In this document: positions 57,301-64,000 of the stretch, piece after piece
How the letters are laid out: each line of letters opens with the position of its first letter
Numbering within the stretch: position 1 is the first letter of the stretch
Origin: Acestrorhynchus altus
Lineage: Eukaryota; Chordata; Actinopteri; Characiformes; Acestrorhynchidae
Assembly (NCBI GenBank): GCA_034509495.1
Contig: CM067521.1
Span: 15,412,991 to 15,476,990 of the forward strand
Reading direction: 5' to 3'
DNA length: 64,000 bases
The notes under the pieces: generated by a model
The model's input: the letters and a program-made list of their open reading frames with translations, nothing else
Databases searched by the model: none
Told to the model about the DNA's origin: nothing
Position numbers and translations under genes: made by a program

Positions 57301-60300
57301 TAGACAGACAGACAGACTTGAATGCAAGCAAGAAAAAAAAGCTACCAATCTATTCTGTAAATGAAAGATAAATCATGGGCACCGGTCATGTCTCCTATGG
57401 GGTTCCACGCAAAAAACAAATGCAAATAAGTAGAAAAAAAATTGCCCATGGCTCTAGTAATGATACAGTACTCTTTGTTATTGTCCTACAGATATCTCAA
57501 GACCAAGTCATGATGTCTCACAGTCCTTTAAAAATGTTCAAGAAATATCATGACAAATGTGTGCTGGTTTCAGGACAAGGCCCTGTGCTGGACATTGCCA
57601 AAAAGTATCCTTTTGTCACATTTGTCACTGTGCAGCTGCAAGGACATATACAGCTGTTAATTTCTAACTTGGTTATGTTGATGCTGCTGAGTGCCTGAAT
57701 TGCCCCTAGTAATTTTATGTCTACTGCACCTCACTTATGTGTTGCGTTCATTTCTAAAGATGTGCACTAGTGACAGGCCAAACCGATACATGGTACCAGT
57801 GGCAGCATGTACATATAAATATTTTTCTAGCCATAGTCTAGAAAAGGAGGTGGTGGCTGACTTCACATTTGTCAGAGGAGGCATGTGCTTGTCTTCACCC
57901 TCCTGGTGCTGGGAGCATTGTGTGTGAAATGGGGAGAATCCTAATGGGGTTGGGTAATTGGCACTTTCACATTGGGGGGGGGATTTATTATTTAGAAAAA
58001 AAAGAAAGAAACAATGAGTTCAAAACTGTTTTTCTGCTTTGTTTCCATATTCATAATATTTCCATATATCCATATTCCTTTATATTAAAGTCTTTAAAAT
58101 ATTATTTATATAAAGGAAATCCATTTCCGTTTCCATAATATAAGCCCTTTAAATGTTTAAAGATATGGGGCTTTCTAGGCTTTCTATGACAGTAGAAAAT
58201 ACTGAGAGCAGTGGCTCAGATGACCCAAATGTTCTCCTGCGGTGTAATCAGTAGTCGTGAAATTGGCTGTTACGCTGCACTGAAGACTGTGATGCTGTAT
58301 GTGCTGTGAATGACAATGAGGGAAGGCTCTGCAGTTACATCTTCCTGTCCTTCATAATGGTGTTGGATTTAAAGATTAGTCTGATGTTCTTAAAGTCTGA
58401 TGTTCTTAAAGTGGGTGGCATGCCATAACAAAACAAAATGACAGGACATCTGCGTCCGGCACCTTCTGGTTACATAACACATACTCGTCTGGATTGGATA
58501 GATTAAAACCCAACAAAAAGCTGATCCGCGATGGCCGGGTGAACCGCTGGAGCACAACTTAATGAGCACTTATGCAATGTACCAGAAATGTGCTCTATTT
58601 TTATTTTTATTTTTTTTTACCAAGGATTTACCTCTAGACTAGAGACTGTTTTAAAGAGAACTGAGGGATTCACTCAAAGCTCTTTTGGCCTGGTTGATTT
58701 CAGAAGCAGATGAAAGCATAAAGAATAAAGACAGTGTTCTAAAGCTGCCACAACAAATGGAATATTTAAAATAGTGTAGTGCTTTGTATTTACACTCATC
58801 ATCAGAACATAATTGCACAAATAGCTGCACCCAGAAGGAAGTGTTGGTTTGCAATATTATTCAGAAGGATGATAAAATACCAGAAACTAAAAATGTAGAC
58901 TGATATGGATAATTTATATTGCGCTACATATAAAGTTGTAGTGTCTCTCAGTATGGCATCGGGTATAATATAACATGCCAGACGTCTCTGAATGGAGTTG
59001 TATTAGGAAGTTGTAGTTGTGATTCCTACTGGTTTCCTATGATAATCCATCTAATAAAACATATAATAATAATTATTATAATAATAATAATCTCACTCAG
59101 TTCCTGCAGGGGTGGAGCGTTGATAGTGTTTTCAGTAGCATTCCACACATTTTCAATCAGGGATAGGTTTAGCCACCTAACTGGCCATGGCATAGTATTT
59201 GTGTTTTCAAAGTGAGCTCTTTAGACATCAGCAGTGTGGTTGGATGAGAGTTGTCCTATTGAGATAGTGCACCAGTGTGTCTGTTCAGAAAAGGGAGGAC
59301 TGGTTGCAGGACCTCGTTAATGTAATGTTGGGCTGTAAAAGTGCCTCTAATGGAGACCAAAGCTGATCTGGCATCGTACAAAATTGCACCCCACCATGAC
59401 CAAGCCTTCTGGATGTGTGACGCGGGACAACAATACATTGATCTTGGCACTCCTCCAAGACAAAAGTGGGACTTGTCACTCAAGATGGACCCACTGTCAT
59501 TCTCAGTGGCTGTCTGGTACGGCACCAGTGCAGTTGTGCTTTGGATTAAAGCTTTTATAGTTGGTTCTTTTATTAGATGATTCTGCAGAGCACCAACCAT
59601 AACCAAAAGTTATACTGTTATAATAAGTAAACGAATCCGTTTGCAGTACTGTGTAGGATCATTTTTGCTTGTAAAATAAGCTCGTAAAAAGTGTTTTTTC
59701 AATGGTTTATAAGTTAAATCAGTGGTTCTGCATTAAACCATATCGCCTCCTGGAACCATTTGAATGTTTTAGTTGTTCTTTGCCTGGTTACATCAATTTT
59801 TTTCTCAACAGGATTTCTTCAAGGGCCAGTCTGGCATGGACAGTCTGGACCAACACTGATTGTGTTCTAATCATTTAAAGCCTCTGTGAAGTCAATGATT
59901 GCATTATATAATGCAACAGTTTAAACACAAGTTATACAAGACGTTTCACAGAACATTGTTTTGGTACAGTCTGAACAAGATTGAAATGTATTTCCTATAA
60001 TCTTATACTTTATATTGAAGTGATTAAACTGGAGTTTCACCACTTTGTCTCAAATCTACCCACTGTGGTCAAACAACTGGGGATATATTTTTGAGACTTA
60101 TCTAACATCAAGGAATCAATAGGCTTTAAGTTTATAACTTCAGTGCCTTGGTTGAATGCTGACCAACAATAAAATATGTTTGGAACATTTTTGTGCAGAC
60201 CCTCAGGTCAATGTCCCTTTGGACAAAGCAGGACAGCATCCCTGTTGTTATTTTGGGGGGAAATAAATATAAGTGACAGATATACTGCCTTTAGAGTACT

Positions 60301-60903
60301 TCTTTCCAGCTATACTCTTATGTTTTATAATGTTTAGACATCTGCTCCTCAATTTAATGAAATCAAAAGCATTAACACGGAGTTTGTTCCACTTTGCTGC
60401 AATAACATTGTCTATTTTTCTGGGAAGACTTTATTTTAGATGTTGGAACATTGCTGTGAGCAGGACTTGAGGAAAGAATAAGTGATGTCAGATAATGACT
60501 TTGGATGACTAGTTCTACAACTCCAACTCATCCCAAAGGTGTTGCATGGAGCCCCATCCAGCATTCCAGAGAATGCTACAGCACAGTGCATTGGGCATTG
60601 TGACCATAGGCTGGCCAAAGCATTCCATTCAATCGGTCAATGCTTTTCTATTGAGATTATGCATACAATACATCCATGTCACCAATAGCTACACCTTACT
60701 GACTTGACTGAATTTCATGATTCAGGAAGATGACTGGATATTTTAGGCTGTATTAACATGTTTACAAATCCTATTGTGAAATCGTCATCCTTAACACACA
60801 TTCTCTCAGCTTGGGCTTTACCAAGGTGGTCAGTATCGACATGCTAAGAGAATCTTTCCCCTTGCTGGACATGGTGGATCATAACAGACGCCCCAAATTA
60901 CCA
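54111..60903 (+). CDS. hdhd5: HDHD5 (CECR5), HAD-like hydrolase domain protein, 5' part
   Basis: Haloacid-dehalogenase-fold protein (IIA-type cap), predicted to be mitochondrial; its substrate is not well established. Four coding exons: 54111-54233, 56183-56386, 57492-57604, 60810-60903. They join in frame for 178 residues; human HDHD5 has about 423, so the 3' exons lie beyond the right edge. Residues 1-41 are rich in Arg/Ala/Ser without acids, like a mitochondrial targeting peptide. HAD motif I is LLFDIDGVLVRG (nucleophile Asp51, acid Asp53) and motif II is VVFVTNAGN (Thr88). Then come MMSHSPLKMF, VLVSGQGPVLDIA and LRESFPLLDMVDHNRRPKLP, each with a clear counterpart in human HDHD5. Motifs III and IV would be in the missing exons. 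Introns are GT-AG and all key residues visible are intact. Confidence 0.95.
54234..55195. other. hdhd5 intron 1, first part, nothing recognised
   Basis: CpG-rich tail of the promoter region passing into AT-rich intron, with a CT-rich stretch near 54755-54830. Long minus-strand frames around 54911-55446 are not supported by any motif. Confidence 0.4.
55200..55758 (+). mobile_element. DNA element, family C, right half
   Basis: Shares 'gcctggatacaagatgaga', 'ccactgctcccaacacctcc' and 'gatggtgggcagttca' with 26636-27140 and ends 'gcttttttgtcagtg', the complement of that copy's left end. No recognisable protein. In hdhd5 intron 1. Confidence 0.55.
55790..56030 (+). mobile_element. Tc1-like family T1, 5' fragment
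   Basis: 'tattaggcagtaagtgaaca', 'gtcagttcttgaagtgtaag', 'ttttgataagaaccaaactg' and 'ggttagtacctacaaaaaat' follow the order of the T1 transposase start. Truncated about 150 bases before hdhd5 exon 2. Confidence 0.72.
56690..56850. repeat. AGAACC-type MITE fragment
   Basis: 'ggttcagtaaagaaccatgt', 'gtgaagaacctcacttgatg' and 'ggttcatcatggaacc' in hdhd5 intron 2. Confidence 0.45.
57221..57317 (+). repeat. (GATA)n(GACA)n compound microsatellite
   Basis: About 35 bases of GATA followed by about 60 bases of GACA with one GATA interruption, in hdhd5 intron 2. The minus-strand reading gives an apparent SVCL repeat protein that is not real. Confidence 0.97.
57840..57995 (+). mobile_element. SINE family S1, tail fragment
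   Basis: 'aggtggtggctgacttcaca', 'tgcttgtcttcaccctcctg' and 'gggtaattggcacttt' match the 3' half of the S1 copies. The tRNA-like head is missing. Confidence 0.65.
58000..58790. other. hdhd5 intron 3, nothing recognised
   Basis: AT-rich intron sequence. No exon with HDHD5 similarity and no clear transposon before the T2 copy that follows. Confidence 0.4.
58800..59610 (-). mobile_element. Tc1-like family T2, decayed transposase
   Basis: The minus-strand frame 59256-59606 reads like the catalytic half of a Tc1 transposase: SGSILSDKSHFCLGGVPRS, WGAILYDARSALVSIRGTF, then VLPFLNRH. The first aspartate region is recognisable (SDKS for the usual SDES). The 3' part (SFWVQLFVQL near 58800) matches the 33790 copy. 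Frameshifts separate the pieces. Confidence 0.78.
60270..60680 (+). mobile_element. MITE family A-like, diverged copy
   Basis: 'tctgggaagactttatttta', 'gatgttggaacattgctgtg', 'catcccaaaggtgttgcatg' and 'cattccagagaatgctacag' follow the family A internal order, but both ends are lost. It ends about 130 bases before hdhd5 exon 4. Confidence 0.55.
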
Positions 60904-61565
60904 GTGAGTACTCCAGACATGTTTATTTCATTGATTGCAATAGATCTACTTCATTGCATACAAAGCACCAATGCAGAATCTAGGTGAGGGTAACATCAAA
61001 CCTATACATGCCTGTGAAAGGCATGAGTTTAGGAAGTATTAAACAGATATAAATATGTTATAACTGCAAGTTTGCCTTGCGTGCCAAAATAAGTCACAAT
61101 GCTACATCTGGATGGGAAGGGTGTAATTTAGGTAAAAATTCAAATACAATTTTGCATTTCTCATACACGCATACACTTGCAATACTAGAAGCAAAAAAAG
61201 AGTTCACATTATGGTTTTTAACAGTCTGTTGACTTCTGTTGTCATTCTTTTTTTTAAAGCCTACATTCTCCATGTTACTCCATGTTATTTTTAATCTGCA
61301 TATAATATCGTTTTCTACTTCACTGCATTTACTGTTCATCTATTTTATTGAATTTGTCGTTTCAGGGTAGTCCTAACCCAAAGCTACAGTATTTTAACTG
61401 AGGTGACCTTTATTACTAGTAGTGTTTGTTTTAGGCTTAACACTATTAAATACATTAGTAATTGGGAAATATACCAATGAATTTGACAAATAATCAAATT
61501 TAGTAGTCAAAAGGACACAAAATATGAAATATAGACTTAACTGAACAATAACATAACAGACTGTG
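60904..61565. other. hdhd5 intron 4, first part, nothing recognised
   Basis: AT-rich; searched by eye for the next HDHD5 exon (the segment containing a PRIDGV-like motif) and not found. Confidence 0.45.
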
Positions 61566-61569
61566 CAGA

Positions 61570-61925
61570 GCCTTTCAAAGATTCCAAAATACACTCATCA
61601 ACAAAAATAGTAGGATGTCCAATATCAGTGCAATTAAGAAGATAAAAGTTACCAGGAACAATAAATTATAAATATTTTGACTGATATGTCTCAGTTGGAC
61701 AGCTTGAATAGTCTCACTCACTGGAATGACATCATTGCAGTGTTTGGTGATGTCATAATGGCATTTAGGTTTGTGTTGTGCATCAACGATGCTGCCACTA
61801 ACAGGTTTACTCATGGAGGGCATCACTGCTTCCTGAGTGTCCACAATTGTGGCTGCCAACAACATTATTTGGTAATAACCATATAACTGAAATGGCACAC
61901 AATAGGTTAATAAGGCCATCTTAGT
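61570..61925 (-). mobile_element. Tc1-like family T2, 3' fragment
   Basis: The minus-strand frame resembles the T2 C-terminal and 3' region (LFLVTFIFLIAL; compare the copy at 34510). No conserved catalytic motif. Confidence 0.45.
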
Positions 61926-61929
61926 TCAA

Positions 61930-63200
61930 GGAGCCTTACAATGTGACCCTCTCAAACTTTTCCAACTGCTTGAACTACTTCCAAACTCTTCTCCGAAGCA
62001 TACTTCACTTGCAGATGATGCTACCAGTTCACCATCACGAGTCAGACTGGAAAGCATGTGCAGTAGGACGACCTTCAGTTACAGCATTATGGTCCGTCTT
62101 TGAAATTTGAATCATTTCCATGTCATACCTACCTACCTATTATTATGCCTGTCAGCTGATTCCTACTGGGTACTTGAATGATGAGTGTACTTTGGAAAAG
62201 GTTTGGAAAAAGGTAAATTAGCCTGAATTCTTTCATTTATATATAACTTACAACAGTGATTGGTTGAGAAGTGTTTAACCTGTGTGGTTATCTAGCCACA
62301 ATAGCATGTTTTTTCTATCCCTCCAGTGAATCATGCTGCAGTATATAAGTATATAATGGCAGAAACTCATTTAGTACATAAAGGCTCCAAGCTTCAGCTT
62401 GTGTTTGCTTCATCACACCCCTGCTGCTATTTCACAGTAACACACTCTCTCATGTTCTATTGCTTTAATATATGATGTGTATAGTCTTATGCAAAGGCAT
62501 GGTCACCCTACCAGGTAAACATTATAGACCCTTAGTGTTCCCTGTTCTCGTCTTTGTTTCCATTCCATTTCATAAGAGTATGCAATAGTTTTTAAACTAG
62601 CAATACCAAACTCAGTATTGTACCAGTGCAGTATGTTCATGATGTAATATGATAGTAATGATAGTAATAACTCTGTCCAACACCTACTTTACCATTCCAA
62701 TTTAATCTGGTAGTGTTTTAAAACGGCTCTCCTTCCTACGACTTAAAAAATATTGCCACCAAAATTAGCATGCCATCCGCAGTCTGCAGCCCATTTTCTA
62801 AAACTGCTGAGACTCCTAAGCCTTACAAGCTATTACACCTTAGTTTGCACCCACCTGTGACATCTTTTGTACTCAAACCCTGTTCCTCTAACAGCTTACA
62901 ATTTATAATTAGCTTGTTTTTAGTCGTATGTAGTTGTAAGATTGTATTGTATTTGTAAACTTGCCTGGATGTGTGTTACTGTAAGTTTTGAGATGTTGTG
63001 AAGTGCTGTGGTCATTATTGCTTTAGTTCTTGTTTAATATTCAAAATACTGAGGCTATGAAGTGTAGAAGCTCATCATTCTGTTGATTTTCCATAACTGC
63101 TGAAGAAGAGCTATTGTTTCAGATCAGAGTAGACAGTAAGGTCAGGATGCAAAAGGTGGAAGACACATGGTAACAGCAGAGAATATTCATCAGAAGTGAC
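61930..63200. other. hdhd5 intron 4, middle part, nothing secure
   Basis: A fragment at about 62480-62520 ('tagtcttatgcaaaggcatg', then 'gtcaccct') resembles a family D MITE end. Otherwise unremarkable. Confidence 0.35.
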
Positions 63201-63202
63201 AC

Positions 63203-63227
63203 GCGCGCACACACACACACACACACA
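63203..63227 (+). repeat. Short (CA)n tract
   Basis: 'cgcgcacacacac' run of about 25 bases. Confidence 0.85.
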
Positions 63228-63614
63228 GAGAAACACAAGGTTGTGACATAGGTTTATACTGAGGTTCCTTATGTGTATTATGTTGTATTTTTATTCTAAG
63301 TTACCACAATATTGTATAATGTAATACTGCATTCCTGTCTGTTTTCAAATGAAATATTTGAAAACTGCTTTTTAAAATCTTTTGAGCTTTTAAAAATGTC
63401 TGGTTTTCCTACAAATTCAGGGCCATTTAGTTCTTCCAATGTACAAAAACAAATGTATTCACAGTGCTTACACTATTTATGTATATATGAGAAAATAGCA
63501 TGCCAAGCATGTCCTGACATATTTTGGCATGTGGTTATGAAGTTATTGTGTGTAGTTGTATACACCAAATTCAGTAATCTGTTAGTCTGTCTTCCTGAGT
63601 GTAGTCCCAGCCAT

Positions 63615-63616
<2 letters not shown>

Positions 63617-63649
<33 letters not shown>
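63617..63649 (+). repeat. (TA)n microsatellite
   Basis: Pure TA tract of about 33 bases. The sequence from here to the window end shows no exon or recognised element. Confidence 0.95.
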
Positions 63650-63651
<2 letters not shown>

Positions 63652-64000
63652 ACTGTGGTCGGTAATGCCTTCTATGAGGTATTCCCGGGACACATGTGAC
63701 ACTGTGGATTGAGGATTGTTAAATAATGGGACCCCATATTATGCCTTGCTCAAACTCCAATAAGTCTGATTTCCTTGCAATGTGAATGCTGGACAGTGTT
63801 CAGCCTCACTCACAAGATAACACCTCACAACTTATACAGGTGTGGGTATACCCAAGTTGTCCCCTGAGGTCACCATATCATATTCTGCTAAACTAATGTT
63901 ACACTGGTAAACATTACATAGGAACAAAAACTGGCATTGTAGACACAATTTCTATTAATCAGCTTAATTTATTTACTTAAATTGTAAAACATTACATGCC

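Noticed and set aside
57136..57348. Apparent SVCL-repeat protein on the minus strand
   Set aside because: Translation of the GATA/GACA microsatellite.
60904..64000. Further hdhd5 exons at the right edge
   Set aside because: No segment matching the next part of HDHD5 was found; they are probably beyond the window.
1..64000. CRISPR array, bacterial operon or viral genes
   Set aside because: The window is intron-rich vertebrate DNA. The regular repeats are microsatellites or transposons, and no viral protein signature was seen.

Overview
This is vertebrate nuclear DNA, almost certainly from a ray-finned (teleost) fish. The genes are split by GT-AG introns. The spaces between exons are packed with decayed Tc1/mariner, hAT and MITE copies, tRNA-derived SINEs and long microsatellites. 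The SINE core at 7145-7215 and the Tc1 families are ones I know from teleost genomes; a closer placement (perhaps an otophysan) is only a guess. There are no bacterial operons, CRISPR arrays, phage or viral genes.

Layout. 1174-22100, minus strand: raf1, the MAP kinase kinase kinase RAF1. Eleven coding exons are visible, from the start codon to the middle of the kinase domain; the rest lies off the left edge. A probable non-coding first exon sits at about 22048-22125. 22140-27600: repeat-filled spacer between two divergent promoters. 27600-31040, plus strand: cnbp, complete, with seven CCHC zinc knuckles, a CpG-rich promoter and a long 3' UTR. 31041-41500, plus strand: a repeat-rich stretch holding parts of an unrecognised coiled-coil protein gene (secure pieces 34849-35781 and 37783-38070). 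41930-49848, plus strand: isy1, complete, encoding a 285-residue spliceosome protein. 54111-60903, plus strand: the first four coding exons of hdhd5, a mitochondrial HAD-fold protein; the rest lies off the right edge.

The genes are ordinary housekeeping or signalling genes and do not form a functional system. cnbp and isy1 are also neighbours in tetrapods, so part of the order is ancient. I did not find an undescribed biological system. The most useful leads are: the coiled-coil gene between cnbp and isy1; a short upstream ORF in the inferred raf1 leader; a perfect CTCF-consensus site just upstream of isy1; a 29-base inverted repeat beside the hdhd5 promoter; and a transposon nest with an exact 8-bp target duplication inside a raf1 intron.

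Exon borders were placed by eye, using similarity to known family members together with splice consensus. They have not been checked against transcripts.
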